A stretch of DNA of 64,000 nucleotides from Planctomycetes bacterium syqfu (GCA_020974905.1 CP087563.1:4526001-4590000), one strand, 5' to 3'. Positions 1 through 9,584 are shown, counted from the stretch's first letter. Made by a program: numbers and translations. The notes: generated from the sequence alone by a model not told the origin.

Positions 1-1658
1 CCAAGCACCATTGCCAGATAAGCTTGTTTTGCAGCCGGTTCGTGTTTGCCGGCATGACGATCACCGAGCATCGGTGAATCAAAACCAGCAGGATGGGCAT
101 AAAGCAAACTCCACGGATAGTTGGCATGCCAGGGATGTTGATCCAGATGGATATCCGCAAGTGATGCCCAGAGGTCCACGGTGGGTAACGCGAAGTTCAC
201 ATTGAGCCCAACACCGTAGGCATAGCCTTCACCCGACCCGCCATCCACCCCGCCAAACCAGGGATAATGTGCAACGAACATCTGCGCAGACCAGAGCAAC
301 CAATCCTGAACCTGTGGTTCTTCATCCCAGATTGCCATCGCTGCAGCCGTCGCCTGATACATCACCGACTGCCAGGCGTGGGCGTTGATGATATTGGTTT
401 CAAGATACGGTTTGTAGATATCAAGCCGTACGAGAATCTGCTTGCGATACAGGGTTTTCTGCTCATCGGTGAGTCGATCGTAAAGCAGGTCATAGGTCAT
501 CCCAAGGCCCTGCAGGATCGTGCTGTTGGCAAACATCACATTACTCGCCCGTGTCAGACCATCCGGATCAAGTGACGCAGCAACGTCGGCGCGCGTGATG
601 ACGTTGGCAATGAAATCTTCACGCTCAAAGAGCACACCAGCCACAGCAAGCTGGACAATCGGCGCGGTGAGTTTGGCGGTGAAATCCTTGGTGACATACC
701 GACGCCCCATATGCGAGAGATGATCATCACCCGTGGGTAACTCCGGCTGATAGTCGCGGTAGGGAATCCCCTCTTTGCAGACTTCGGTCAAACGCAACTG
801 CCAGGTGTCTGCAAAGGTTTTTAAGTCCGTTGACATGACCGCACGCAACTTGCTGATGCGATCAGTTGAAAGAATCAGACGCGGGTGCGACTTGTCCAGA
901 TGACTGAAAAACGCCTGTTTTGTCAGGGGATATTGCAATGCCCATGTTGGCGTCGATGTATCTACCGTAAACGTGATCGGCTCGGACCAGTCGCGGTCGT
1001 TCTGCCGGTAACGCCACTGCCAATCGCCAGCTTCCAAAGGCAAAGTCGGTCGGTGAAAGACGCTTTGCGTGTGTATCACCGGTGCCTGCTCCAGTGGCTG
1101 ACCCACTTTGCAAAGCTGCAATTGCCAATCGTTACCCGGCTTGCCATACCAGCGAAACGTCGGCGGGTTGATGGTCATCTGCGATTGAGCATGCGGCTGA
1201 GGCTGCATCACAAAACTCTGAATCACCACCGGCGATTGGTTGTGATCGATGAGCTTGATCTGCGAAATGTAAACCGGCCCATCGGACTTGAGAATCAACT
1301 GATGCGTCCGTGTCCACTTGGAGTGATACCGAAACGTCAACACCTTGTCCTGCGAATCATCGGTGATTTTGTACGTGTGATCGTTGCGGTTATCCACCTG
1401 AGCAGTCAGCGACGCAGCCTGCGGACTGGCGGTGCGTGCGTTGATCTGAATCGTGAATCCCCCAGCAGGTGCATCAAACGGCATGGTGAGTTCACCGCCA
1501 GACTCCACCAACGCCATGCCTTGCCCATCAATGGTTCGCAGCATGTCCGCTGAAACAATCTCCGAAGCCTGCCAGGTATAGACCACCCGCTGCGCCTTAA
1601 GCGATGATGTGGGACACAGCCATAGCAGTGCCACCAGAATGACAATGGAAAAACGCAT
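1..1658 (-). CDS. Heparinase II/III-like polysaccharide lyase with DUF4962-type N-terminus (3' end outside window)
   Basis: About 552 codons are visible and the frame stays open to the window edge, so the C-terminus is missing. It starts at ATG 1658 with a purine-rich AAGGTG just upstream and a typical signal peptide (hydrophobic IVILVALLWL, then SLKAQ). After a carbohydrate-binding-like beta region (residues ~25-150) comes an NPPTFRW segment and a DWQWRYR...W stretch resembling the fibronectin-like DUF4962 module. A helical region follows (YLLYDRLTDEQK-like, HAWQSVMYQA, GEGYAYG) that fits the alpha/alpha toroid of heparinase/alginate lyase-type enzymes. It would act in the periplasm on acidic polysaccharides. 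It is third in a minus-strand unit after a LacI regulator and a pseudopilin-like gene, 26 bp from the latter. The family is likely; the substrate is unknown. Confidence 0.7.
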   Translation of the reverse strand, partial: MRFSIVILVALLWLCPTSSLKAQRVVYTWQASEIVSADMLRTIDGQGMALVESGGELTMPFDAPAGGFTIQINARTASPQAASLTAQVDNRNDHTYKITDDSQDKVLTFRYHSKWTRTHQLILKSDGPVYISQIKLIDHNQSPVVIQSFVMQPQPHAQSQMTINPPTFRWYGKPGNDWQLQLCKVGQPLEQAPVIHTQSVFHRPTLPLEAGDWQWRYRQNDRDWSEPITFTVDTSTPTWALQYPLTKQAFFSHLDKSHPRLILSTDRISKLRAVMSTDLKTFADTWQLRLTEVCKEGIPYRDYQPELPTGDDHLSHMGRRYVTKDFTAKLTAPIVQLAVAGVLFEREDFIANVITRADVAASLDPDGLTRASNVMFANSTILQGLGMTYDLLYDRLTDEQKTLYRKQILVRLDIYKPYLETNIINAHAWQSVMYQATAAAMAIWDEEPQVQDWLLWSAQMFVAHYPWFGGVDGGSGEGYAYGVGLNVNFALPTVDLWASLADIHLDQHPWHANYPWSLLYAHPAGFDSPMLGDRHAGKHEPAAKQAYLAMVL

Positions 1659-1684
1659 CAAGTTCACCTTGTTGTTAACTGTGA

Positions 1685-2368
1685 TTACCAGTTGACGTTC
1701 TTGTCCTGGTTGGAGCTGAACTGCGGAATGTAGCGCGAGATCACGTCGGACTTGCTGGCATGATCGTACCAGCGCTGTTCGTCCACCGCGTCGGTATGCC
1801 CGTCAGCAAAGGGTGCGTTGACGTGGCCGTTATGTCGATCCAACGCGTAATACTGCATGTACTCAGTGGTCACCGAATAACGGAGTACAAACGCGCGGTT
1901 CTTGGATGGATGCAACGTATTGGTGTCGTTGATTTCCTGATCCAAAGCAAAAATATCATGCACCGGTTTGGTCAATTGATCAATGCGCAGTGCATCCTGC
2001 GGCGCCCAGTTCACATAGGTATTGCCATGGATCCCAAGGCTGAACCCGTAGCTGGAATTTTCCTTTTTGGTCCATGCCTGCCCGGGACGGTAAATGGTCA
2101 AATCCGACGGGCAGGCCATCATCTTGGGCGTGGTGTACCCGCCGTTTACGAGTTTGGGCATCACGAACATGGGGGCGAACCAACCCTTGTTGTCTTCGGT
2201 GTACATGATGTTGGCGGTGCCGATCTGGCGCAACTGTGTCTTGCATTTGAGATCACGCGCCGCAGCCCGAGCCGAACTCAGGGCAGGTAACAGAATGGAG
2301 ATCAGCAGCGAGATAATGCTGATCACTACCAGCACTTCGATGAGTGTGAATGCCTTGTTATGTTTCAT
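1685..2368 (-). CDS. Pseudopilin-like protein (prepilin N-terminal methylation motif, H-X9-DG C-terminal motif)
   Basis: 227 residues. The N-terminus has a type IV prepilin cleavage/methylation motif ([18 protein letters not shown]), a hydrophobic helix cleaved and methylated by prepilin peptidase in other systems. Near the C-terminus, [14 protein letters not shown] fits the H-X9-DG motif of the processing-associated domain found in large planctomycete paralog families. GGAG lies about 7 bases before the ATG. The first 4 bases overlap the end of the lacI-type gene (ATGA), implying translational coupling. Members of this group are often found beside polysaccharide-degrading genes, but their function is not established; they may be surface or secretion-pseudopilus components. 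Identity of the family is sure, the role is not. Confidence 0.85.
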   Translation of the reverse strand: MKHNKAFTLIEVLVVISIISLLISILLPALSSARAAARDLKCKTQLRQIGTANIMYTEDNKGWFAPMFVMPKLVNGGYTTPKMMACPSDLTIYRPGQAWTKKENSSYGFSLGIHGNTYVNWAPQDALRIDQLTKPVHDIFALDQEINDTNTLHPSKNRAFVLRYSVTTEYMQYYALDRHNGHVNAPFADGHTDAVDEQRWYDHASKSDVISRYIPQFSSNQDKNVNW

Positions 2369-3405
2369 GATGAGACTCCGGCAAGTTCAACCGCCTGGAT
2401 CAACTGCGGCTTGAGTTTGATCCGACGCGCGATCGATGACTGTGGATTGTTGATCATCTCCAGAACCAATGCTGCAGCAGATGAACCCATCTGCGAAACC
2501 TGAATATCAATCGTCGCAGGCTTGCGATGGAAATGAGCAAGAAATTGCTGTTCGTTGTTACAACCAATCATATCCGCCACATCAAATGTCCGACCCAGAA
2601 CACGAAGCTCGTTGTAAACCGCGAGCATGAAATTGTCGGATGTGAAAAACAGACCCGTGCTGGTTGTATCCGAATCAATAAACTCCTGGGCAACGATTTG
2701 AGCGTAATGTGAAAACGCATCATTCTCACGCGGTGCATGAAAACATGTCACATCCATGCCCAATGCTTTGCAGCGGTCGACGAATGTTTTTTCACGCTGT
2801 TGGAAGATCACATAACCGGGCATCTGCGAGAAGATGGCAACCTGTCTGTGACCACGCTGATGTAGATAGTCTGCTGCCAACTCGCCAACGACGTGGTTGT
2901 CATAGGAGACCTGGGCAAAGCCGCGCGCTGCCTTTTCGTCTTCACGGTTAAAGCACCAGACCGTGGGGATTTTCTTGAGTTTGGCTTTGAGGCGCAGGCC
3001 AAGATGACTTTCAAAACCGTAGACGACCACGCCATCACAGTACTTACTCTCCAGCGCTTCGGGGATGTCATCACCGCCCTGCGAATGGGCATAGCTGACC
3101 ATCATCCCCTGCTCGATGAGATAGCTTTGCAGTCCAGCAAGGAGCATCGGGAAGACGGGCTCTTTGTGCATGTGATGGGCATTGAACCGACCAATGGATA
3201 AAAACGTGATCACGCCGGTGCGGACGCCCTGTCGGTTCTCGGTTTTGCGACCCGGGCGACGGATACTGGGGCGATAGCCGGTCTGTCGCATGGCCTGCTC
3301 GATTTTCTGAGCCGTCGCCTCTGCCACCTTGCCCGACCCGTTGATGTACCGGGAGACGGTGGCAATGCTCACATTCGTCAGATTGGCGATGTCATGGATG
3401 GACAT
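2365..3405 (-). CDS. LacI family transcriptional regulator
   Basis: 346 residues, normal for the family. Residues 1-50 form the LacI helix-turn-helix and hinge ([20 protein letters not shown], then [10 protein letters not shown] and TGYRPS), followed by a periplasmic-binding-protein-like ligand domain with [30 protein letters not shown] and [15 protein letters not shown] sits 8-9 bases before the ATG. It is the first gene of the unit leading to the pseudopilin and the heparinase-like lyase, so it probably senses a sugar released from the target polysaccharide and controls this unit. A perfect 12-bp inverted repeat at 3481-3510 in its upstream region is a candidate operator. The inducer cannot be read from sequence. 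Confidence 0.92.
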   Translation of the reverse strand: MSIHDIANLTNVSIATVSRYINGSGKVAEATAQKIEQAMRQTGYRPSIRRPGRKTENRQGVRTGVITFLSIGRFNAHHMHKEPVFPMLLAGLQSYLIEQGMMVSYAHSQGGDDIPEALESKYCDGVVVYGFESHLGLRLKAKLKKIPTVWCFNREDEKAARGFAQVSYDNHVVGELAADYLHQRGHRQVAIFSQMPGYVIFQQREKTFVDRCKALGMDVTCFHAPRENDAFSHYAQIVAQEFIDSDTTSTGLFFTSDNFMLAVYNELRVLGRTFDVADMIGCNNEQQFLAHFHRKPATIDIQVSQMGSSAAALVLEMINNPQSSIARRIKLKPQLIQAVELAGVSS

Positions 3406-3480
3406 GCGGCGATACCTTTTGATCCAAAATCATACGATTCTGAGATGATCCTAGGCAGCGAATAGTCCAAGTCAACGGCA

Positions 3481-3510
3481 AAATGTAATAAATTTTGTTT
3501 TATTACATTT
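3481..3510. promoter_or_regulatory. Candidate operator: perfect inverted repeat between lacI-type gene and peptidase gene
   Basis: Two 12-bp arms (AAATGTAATAAA and TTTATTACATTT) separated by 6 bp lie in the 200-bp divergent spacer. The symmetry and position suit a transcription-factor site; a second half-like TTTTACATT follows. It lacks the central CG usual in LacI operators, so binding by the neighbouring LacI protein is inference. Confidence 0.45.
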
Positions 3511-3608
3511 CGTTTTACATTCCAATCACGTCCGATTTTTGGTTACATGCTCAGAACCGGTACACTACAAGACCTCTTTAAACTTGCTTTACCGAAAGGT
3601 TTTTGAAT

Positions 3609-5315
3609 ATGTCTCAGATGGTTTCTGATTTTGTCCCAGCGGATTTGGATTGTTCGGATTTCTCCCAGCTTGAGCCGTTGTACAAGCAGCTATTGGAACG
3701 TGAACTGACCAGCGTCGATGACGTGAAGCAGTGGCTCCAGGATTATGCGGACTTTGCGTCGGTGATCAGTGAGTATGGTTCGCGTCGCAACATTGACGTG
3801 TCCTGTCACACGGATGACGAAGCAATCGAGAAGCGTTACATGCAATTCGTCGAGGAGATTCAGCCTAAGATCAAGCCCCTGGGTTTTGCGATGGTGCGCA
3901 AGCTGCTGGACTGTGGCTATGCTGACCAACTCAGCGAACCCAAGTATGTCCAACTCGTCAAGGAATGGGCAGCGGATGCTGAGCTTTATCGTGATGAAAA
4001 CATCCCCCTGCAAACCGACGTGACCAAACTCACCACGGAGTATGGCAAGCTGTGTGGCAAGATGATCGTCGAGTTCAAGGGCGAGAAGATGACGCTCCAG
4101 CAACTGGCTCGCTTCATGGAAGAGACCGACCGGCAGACCCGCGAAGATGCCTGGCGTCTGTCGACCACGCGCCGGCTTGAAGACCGCGATGCGATGGATG
4201 AGATTTTCAATAAGCTTCTGGCCAAGCGCGCGGAAATTGCCAGCAACTCCGGCAAGGCCAACTACCGCGACTACATCTGGCAGTCCAACTGTCGCTTTGA
4301 CTACACGCCCCAGGACTGCCTGACGTTCGGTGATGCGATTGAAGCAGTCTGCATGCCCATCGTCAAAGAACTTGATGAGAAGCGCAAGGCTGAGTTGGGT
4401 GTGGACCCGCTTAAGCCCTGGGACGGTGCGGTGGACCCCAAGGGCCGCCAGCCGCTTCGCCCGTTTGATGCCAAGGACCCGATGCAGATGGTCAAGGGTG
4501 TGCGTGAGATTTTTAATCGCGTCTCCCCGGAACTTGCCAACCTGTATGACGAACTCAAACCGGGTAAGAACTTTGACCTTGAATCACGTCCCGGTAAGCG
4601 CCCCGGTGGTTTTCAAAGTTCACTCGAACAAGTCCGTGAACCGTTCATTTTCATGAATGCTGCGGGCACGCATCGCGATGTCGAAACGATGCTCCATGAA
4701 GCCGGTCACGCGTTTCATTACATGGATGCCCGTGATGAACCGTTGATGTTCGTTCGTCATGCACCGCTTGAGTTCTGCGAAGTGGCAAGCATGTCCATGG
4801 AACTCATCGGCTGTGATCACTTTGATGTGTTCTATGCCCCGGAAGATGCCAAGCGTGCCAAGGCGGCGCAGCTTGAAGGCATTCTCCGGTTCTTCCCGTG
4901 GATGGCAACGATCGACGGCTTTCAACATTGGCTTTACACCCACGAAGACAATCTCACCGAACCCCGCACCAAGGCATGGACGGAGATTTACAACCGTTAT
5001 TCCAGCGGCGTAGCAGATTGGTCGGACATCCCCGAAGCGCGACTGGCGCGTTGGCATGCCCAGCTTCACGTCTTCCATTACCCGTTCTACTACATCGAGT
5101 ACGGCATTGCTCAACTGGGTGCTTTACAAGTCTGGCAGAACTTCAAACAGGATGCAGACACCGCGCTGGCCAATCTGCGCAAGGCGTTTGCATTGGGTGG
5201 TGCCAAGCCGCTGCCTGAGTTGTTTGAAACGGCCGGCATTCGTTTTGACTTCTCGGCAGACACGCTCGGACCGCTGATCGAGATGGTCAAGACGGAGTTG
5301 GATGCGTTGGAGTAA
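3609..5315 (+). CDS. M3 family oligoendopeptidase (zinc metallopeptidase)
   Basis: 568 residues, the normal size for oligoendopeptidase F-type M3 enzymes. The zinc site HEAGH is near residue 362, with the following glutamate region LEFCEVASMSMEL and the C-terminal YPFYYIEYGIAQLGALQVW stretch typical of the M3B branch. The ATG at 3609 is preferred over a TTG at 3603 because AAAGG at 3595-3599 is correctly spaced only for the ATG. No signal peptide is seen, so it is a cytoplasmic enzyme cleaving short peptides. It is transcribed away from the LacI-type gene and stands alone. Confidence 0.93.
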   Translation: MSQMVSDFVPADLDCSDFSQLEPLYKQLLERELTSVDDVKQWLQDYADFASVISEYGSRRNIDVSCHTDDEAIEKRYMQFVEEIQPKIKPLGFAMVRKLLDCGYADQLSEPKYVQLVKEWAADAELYRDENIPLQTDVTKLTTEYGKLCGKMIVEFKGEKMTLQQLARFMEETDRQTREDAWRLSTTRRLEDRDAMDEIFNKLLAKRAEIASNSGKANYRDYIWQSNCRFDYTPQDCLTFGDAIEAVCMPIVKELDEKRKAELGVDPLKPWDGAVDPKGRQPLRPFDAKDPMQMVKGVREIFNRVSPELANLYDELKPGKNFDLESRPGKRPGGFQSSLEQVREPFIFMNAAGTHRDVETMLHEAGHAFHYMDARDEPLMFVRHAPLEFCEVASMSMELIGCDHFDVFYAPEDAKRAKAAQLEGILRFFPWMATIDGFQHWLYTHEDNLTEPRTKAWTEIYNRYSSGVADWSDIPEARLARWHAQLHVFHYPFYYIEYGIAQLGALQVWQNFKQDADTALANLRKAFALGGAKPLPELFETAGIRFDFSADTLGPLIEMVKTELDALE

Positions 5316-5334
5316 CTTTTCCGACTCCAAGGCA

Positions 5335-5545
5335 AATTAGCCACAGATGAACACAGATAAACACAGATGTTTCCGATTCGGGGCGTCTGTGTTTTTTTGT
5401 GTCGTGATGGCGTTAGTCAGGATTGTAAAAAACGACAAGGCAACCCGTGACTCAGGAGAGTCACGGCTTTTGCGGAGAATACACAAAACACAGTTTTTTA
5501 TCTGTGTGTATCTGTGTTCATCTGTGGTTAAAAATGTCTTGAAAC
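5335..5545. repeat. Inverted pair of CACAGATGAACACAGAT-type repeats, with a nested terminator-like palindrome
   Basis: The left arm (5339-5370) carries GCCACAGATGAACACAGAT-type iterations and the right arm (about 5500-5530) the reverse complement, ending in TTAAAAATGTC. The interior holds a hairpin repeat at 5437-5471 (CAACCCGTGAC...GTCACGGCTTTT) of the family also seen at 8950, 11934, 12000, 15164, 32268, 32316, 33824 and 33875. The element fills the space between the convergent peptidase and glycosyltransferase genes. Related arms occur at 8713, 11046 and 52797-52975. Confidence 0.75.
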
Positions 5546-5557
5546 GTTGGGCGCAAT

Positions 5558-6712
5558 TCACGCATACTGCTGGGCTGCATTGACGATGGCCATGACGGGG
5601 TCGGCTTTGTCTTGCCAGCGTTGTAAGACTTCGCCTGCCTTGGCTCCCATTTGGTGAGCGGTATCACCGTCGGAGATTTGCAGCATCGCATCAGTCAGTG
5701 CATCCACATCGTTGGGCTTGATGAGTAAACCATTGACGCCCGGCTCGATAAGTTCGTTGGCAGCGCCGACGACATCCGTGGCAATGATCGGCAAACCCGC
5801 AGCGACCGCCTCATTGATCACCAAGGCCCACGGCTCATAACTCGGCGGGTGGACCAACACATGTGAAGCACAGTAACAGGCGACCGTCTGATCAAACTGC
5901 AAAAAGCCCAGGAATTTTACCCGCTGTTTGATTTCATCCGTCACCATCGCTTTAAGCTTGGCTTCCAGCACGCCGGTGCCTGCGATGAGTAAATCCCAAT
6001 TCGGACGCTGGCGACTGATGCGCTCAAAGGCGGTGATGATCAGGTCGACATTCTTGATATCAATCAGACGACCACAGTAAAGAAAATGTCGGCGGTCGGC
6101 ATCAAGCTCTTTGTCTTGGAGAAAAGCGCTGCAACAGCGCGGGCCACAGTTTTGAATGTGCGAATAGTCCGGCTCGTAGGGACAGATGAAACTCGGCAGG
6201 TTGTGCGGCTTCAACCAGTGATCAAAAAACTGTTGCCCGCATCGGCCCATCGGCATCAGGGCGGTGATGCGTTTGGCGATCCAGCGGAGCGTGATGCGTT
6301 TGATCATCGCGCGCATGCCGGTGATTTGTTCCTGACCGTGAATGTTGGAGTCCCCACGCAGAAGCACCGCTATGCCGCGCTTCTTTGCCCAGCGGATGAT
6401 CATCATGCGACACCAGTCACCGTAACCATTGAGCACGATCATTTTGATATTGCGCGATTGGATGTAGCGGGTGATCTGTGAAGCCAATCGCCAGCATTGG
6501 GTGAACGTGCTTTTGTGTCCCAGCGCTTCATCTTTGAAAAAGACGGTGCGCGGGATTTGGCTAAGGTCCATCTGCCAAGGCACATGAGCTGAATCGAAGG
6601 TGTGCGTGAAGATACTATGGACGCGCAGCGTCGGGTGCTCATCGGCAAGGCGCTTAAGCAGATGCAGCCGATAAGGTGTCGGTTCATTGGAGATAAATGC
6701 AATATCTTTCAT
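5558..6712 (-). CDS. Glycosyltransferase family 4 (GT-B fold)
   Basis: 384 residues. The N-terminus (MKDIAFISNEPTPYRLHLLK) and the C-terminal donor-binding region (FLYCGRLIDIKNVDLIITAF, then PPSYEPWALVINEAVAAGLP with the EPWALVINEA signature equivalent to the family E-x7-E motif) identify a retaining GT4 enzyme using a nucleotide-sugar donor. The ATG at 6712 matches the expected start of the Rossmann strand; an in-frame GTG at 6745 would add 11 residues lacking family resemblance. It is divergent from a second GT4 gene 150 bp away, which with the WcaF-like acetyltransferase suggests exopolysaccharide assembly. Donor and acceptor are unknown. Confidence 0.88.
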   Translation of the reverse strand: MKDIAFISNEPTPYRLHLLKRLADEHPTLRVHSIFTHTFDSAHVPWQMDLSQIPRTVFFKDEALGHKSTFTQCWRLASQITRYIQSRNIKMIVLNGYGDWCRMMIIRWAKKRGIAVLLRGDSNIHGQEQITGMRAMIKRITLRWIAKRITALMPMGRCGQQFFDHWLKPHNLPSFICPYEPDYSHIQNCGPRCCSAFLQDKELDADRRHFLYCGRLIDIKNVDLIITAFERISRQRPNWDLLIAGTGVLEAKLKAMVTDEIKQRVKFLGFLQFDQTVACYCASHVLVHPPSYEPWALVINEAVAAGLPIIATDVVGAANELIEPGVNGLLIKPNDVDALTDAMLQISDGDTAHQMGAKAGEVLQRWQDKADPVMAIVNAAQQYA

Positions 6713-6859
6713 ACCTACCCACGTAAACATCGGCCTATGCGACACCCAATCTGAGTATTTTTACCAAAGAAGTGTCAGCATCATGTCAGAGTTCGATGGA
6801 ATCAGGCAAGTTGAGAACTTTTTTGACCGACATATCAATAGAGACAAGGCTATCAGACC

Positions 6860-8053
6860 ATGCGCATCGTACACGTTATCGGAAGTCTGGACCCTGCATT
6901 GGGCGGGCCACCCATGGTGGTCGGTCGCCTTGCTGCTGCACAGGCGCATCTTGGGATGGACGTGCGCATCCTGACGATTGCCTGCTCACAACAGGAACAA
7001 GTTGAAAAGGGTTACCAGCAGTCGATCCCGCATTTTGGTCAGATCACCATTCACCCGCTTACGGGGCAGGGCATGATCGGTCGCGCGGTCAGTCACGCGA
7101 TTGGTGAGTTTGCCCAGGACGACTTGCCGACGATTGTGCATATCCACGGTGTGTGGGAACCGATCCTCAGGCAGGCGATGCTGGCAGCGAGAAAAACCAA
7201 CACGCCTTACATCATCGCTCCGCATGGCATGCTCCACCCGTGGTCGCTGTCTCAAAGCAAATGGAAAAAGAAACTCGCACTGGCGATGGGTTACCGCAAA
7301 CTCCTCAAAGGCGCGACGGCGTTTCATGCGCTCAACGCCGACGAAGCAACGCACATCCGCGGACTTGGCATGCACCAGGCATGTCACGTCTTACCCAATG
7401 GCGTGTTTCTCAACGAGATTGAACCCTTGCCCGCGCCCGGCAGTTTCATCACGCAATTACCCGACCTGGCAGGCAAACCCTACATCCTGTTTTTAAGTCG
7501 CCTGCATTACAAGAAAGGTCTGGACCGACTGGCCAAGGCCTTTGCGATCCTTGCTGAAAAAGTCGAACACCTGCACCTTGTCGTCGCAGGCCCGGACGAT
7601 GGCGATCAACAACGATTCGAACAGATCATCGACAAGCATCAACTCGCAGGCCGCGTGCATCTGGTCGGCCCATTATGGGACAAGAGTAAATATGCAGCGA
7701 TGCTCGATGCTGCGTGTTTCTGTTTACCTTCGCGACAGGAAGGCTTCAGCGTTGCGATCACCGAAGCGCTGGCGGTGGGCGTCCCCGTGGTGATCAGCAA
7801 GGCATGTTGCTTTGACGAAGTTGCCAGCGCCGGCGCGGGATACGTAGTGGATCTGGATGATGCCAAGCCTGATCAATCGACACAGGCACTTGCTGATGCG
7901 CTGCAACGTGTGCTCGATTCGCAGCCCAATTCCCGGATGCGTCAAGCCGGTCGGCAACTGATTCGACAGCGATACACGTGGCCTGCCATCGCCGCACAGA
8001 GTCAGCAATATTATCAATTGATGTTGGGAGATCACCATGCCCGACATGCCTGA
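6860..8053 (+). CDS. Glycosyltransferase family 4 (GT-B fold)
   Basis: 397 residues with the GT4 pattern: MRIVHVIGSLDPALGGPPMV at the N-terminus (glycine-rich acceptor-side loop), HIHGVWEP, APHGML, and the donor domain FLSRLHYKKGLDRLAKAFAI followed by PSRQEGFSVAITEALAVGVP with the E-x7-E motif. It overlaps the downstream acetyltransferase gene by 17 bp, so the two are co-translated. Together with the divergent GT4 gene it points to a small capsular or colanic-acid-like polysaccharide locus. The specific sugar transferred cannot be told. Confidence 0.92.
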   Translation: MRIVHVIGSLDPALGGPPMVVGRLAAAQAHLGMDVRILTIACSQQEQVEKGYQQSIPHFGQITIHPLTGQGMIGRAVSHAIGEFAQDDLPTIVHIHGVWEPILRQAMLAARKTNTPYIIAPHGMLHPWSLSQSKWKKKLALAMGYRKLLKGATAFHALNADEATHIRGLGMHQACHVLPNGVFLNEIEPLPAPGSFITQLPDLAGKPYILFLSRLHYKKGLDRLAKAFAILAEKVEHLHLVVAGPDDGDQQRFEQIIDKHQLAGRVHLVGPLWDKSKYAAMLDAACFCLPSRQEGFSVAITEALAVGVPVVISKACCFDEVASAGAGYVVDLDDAKPDQSTQALADALQRVLDSQPNSRMRQAGRQLIRQRYTWPAIAAQSQQYYQLMLGDHHARHA

Positions 8054-8651
8054 GCAGGAACCAACGAACACCGAAAAACAGCCTGTTTTCCAGCGTTTGG
8101 ATCAGACTGCCGGCTATCCGTACACCTTTGGTGATTACGTCAAACGCTTCAGTTGGCAGTGGGTCCAACGCCTGCTCATCAAGCCGAGCTTCCGACGGTC
8201 CCATACCTGGCGGCGTTTTTTGCTCACGCGCTTCGGCGCCAAAATCCACCCGACCTCAGGCACCAAAGCCAGCACGCACATCTGGCATCCATGGCTCTTT
8301 GAGATGGGTGAATATTCGATGCTCTCCGAAGGTGTCACCGTCTACAACCTGGGTAAGGTCACTATCGGTGATCACACCGTTCTCTCGCAGGATGTCTATC
8401 TCTGTGCGGGAACCCATGACCACACCAAGCCCAATCTCCCCTTGCAGCGACCGCCCATCACCATCGGCAGCGGTGTCTGGATTTGTGCAGGTGCTTTCAT
8501 CGGCCCGGGTGTCACCATCGGAGACAACGCGGTCATCGCAGCGCGGAGTGTCGTCGTCAAAGACGTCCCGGCAGGCATGATTGTCGGCGGGAATCCTGCC
8601 AAGGTGATCAAGCCACGCCAGATGGATGAGACGGTCGAAGCGAATCAGTAA
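8037..8651 (+). CDS. WcaF-like colanic-acid-type acetyltransferase (left-handed beta-helix)
   Basis: 204 residues. Hexapeptide repeats (VTIGDHTVLSQDVYLCAGTH, then ITIGSGVWICAGAFIGPGVT and IGDNAVIAARSVV) fold as a left-handed beta-helix, and GTHDHT supplies the catalytic-type histidine of the acyltransferase group. The C-terminal VVGGNPAKVIKPR-type tail (IVGGNPAKVIKPRQ) is characteristic. It would O- or N-acetylate a polysaccharide or its lipid-linked repeat with acetyl-CoA. The gene starts within the last codons of the upstream GT4 gene, so it shares its transcript. Confidence 0.9.
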   Translation: MPDMPEQEPTNTEKQPVFQRLDQTAGYPYTFGDYVKRFSWQWVQRLLIKPSFRRSHTWRRFLLTRFGAKIHPTSGTKASTHIWHPWLFEMGEYSMLSEGVTVYNLGKVTIGDHTVLSQDVYLCAGTHDHTKPNLPLQRPPITIGSGVWICAGAFIGPGVTIGDNAVIAARSVVVKDVPAGMIVGGNPAKVIKPRQMDETVEANQ

Positions 8652-8783
8652 ACCACTGATCAAGATTCAATGGCATGTGGCATGTCGGTCACCACTACGC
8701 CCAAGACATTTTTTGCCACAGATACACACAGACCCCGGAAGTACACACAGATAAAGTCGATTCAAACAATGAATCTCGACATT

Positions 8784-8873
8784 TCGTCATTCCCGCGCAG
8801 GCGGGAATCCAGTGGCATTCTGTTGACGCTTGCAAGTTCCACTGGACTCCCGCCTGTGCGGGAGTGACGGAAA
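8784..8873. repeat. dRS3-like paired palindrome, copy 1
   Basis: Two inverted halves, TCATTCCCGCGCAGGCGGGA and the matching CTCCCGCCTGTGCGGGAGTG, flank about 45 bp that ends in CCACTGGACT. The same unit occurs at 10866, 32141, 34747, 38262 and 53584 and in altered form at 41083. The core resembles the ATTCCC-N8-GGGAAT of neisserial dRS3 repeats. Confidence 0.85.
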
Positions 8874-8949
8874 GTGAAACTGCTCTTTTATCGATTGCTG
8901 ATCAATCAAACGTGTTTATCAATACAACAACGTCACATGACAACCATTC

Positions 8950-9047
8950 AAAAGCCGTGACTCTCCTGAGTCGCGGGTTGCCTTGATGATGTTGACGTTA
9001 AGTTACTGACTGCGAACCAACCCGTGTCGCGGGAGCGACACGGGTTT
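8950..9047. repeat. Inverted pair of terminator-like palindromes
   Basis: The first copy reads AAAAGCCGTGACTC...GAGTCGCGGGTTGCC, the second CAACCCGTGTCGC...GCGACACGGGTTT. Each is a GC-rich hairpin with an A or T run at the outer side, so the pair could terminate transcription from both directions. Confidence 0.7.
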
Positions 9048-9068
9048 GATGATCACAACGCGCGCATG

Positions 9069-9096
9069 AAAAAACCGCGATCATCGCTGACCGCGG
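9069..9096 (-). terminator. Rho-independent terminator of the CBS-domain gene
   Basis: On the minus strand a CCGCG...CGCGG stem is followed by TTTTTT, about 45 bp past the stop codon of the CBS protein. Confidence 0.6.
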
Positions 9097-9140
9097 CTCA
9101 TGAGGAGTTTACTTGATGCGTCGGCCCCTGTGTCCAGGTA

Positions 9141-9584
9141 TCAGGTGATGGGTTGGCCGTAGAGATATTCGTGTAACAGGTGGATCGTCTTTTCCTGACC
9201 TTCAAGCCGATACGCGTTGAGGTCACCGATGGAGATCACACCCAACAGCTTGTCATGCTCATCAACCACCGGCAAGTGGCGGATGCGACGGTTACGCATC
9301 ACCGTCCGCGCTTCGTCAATGCTCGTCTGTGCCAGGCAGACGGCAATTTCCTGCGTCATCACCGCCAACACCGGGGTCGCAGCCGGATCACGCTCTGCAG
9401 CAACCACGCGCGAAAGCACGTCGCGCTCCGTGATGATCCCCTGAAGCTGCTCGTCTTCGGTGACCAGCAACGAACCACACTTGTGCTCATTCATCAGCCG
9501 GGCGGCTTCCAGGACGGTCGCACCCTTGCTGATCGTCAAAACACGGGATCCTTTTTCGGCAAGAATAGAAGCTACTGTCGTCAT
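9141..9584 (-). CDS. CBS-domain pair protein
   Basis: 147 residues forming two CBS motifs (about 15-65 and 80-135), recognisable by CGSLLVTEDEQLQGIITERD and RHLPVVDEHDKLLGVISIGD. Such stand-alone CBS pairs bind adenosyl ligands (AMP, ATP or SAM) and act as energy-sensing modules; no catalytic domain is attached. The ATG at 9584 is chosen because AAGGAA lies 7-8 bases upstream; a further in-frame start 33 bp upstream has no such site. It is monocistronic, with a terminator behind it. Confidence 0.9.
   Translation of the reverse strand: MTTVASILAEKGSRVLTISKGATVLEAARLMNEHKCGSLLVTEDEQLQGIITERDVLSRVVAAERDPAATPVLAVMTQEIAVCLAQTSIDEARTVMRNRRIRHLPVVDEHDKLLGVISIGDLNAYRLEGQEKTIHLLHEYLYGQPIT

Larger units (their letters stand above)
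8652..9068. other. Intergenic repeat cluster
   Basis: No gene is seen. The stretch holds in order a degenerate CACAGATACACACAGA repeat (about 8713-8755), a paired CATTCCCGCGCAGGCGGGAAT-type element (8784-8873), and two terminator-like palindromes in inverted order (8950-8985 and 9016-9047). Several short frames here are translations of the repeats. Confidence 0.8.
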
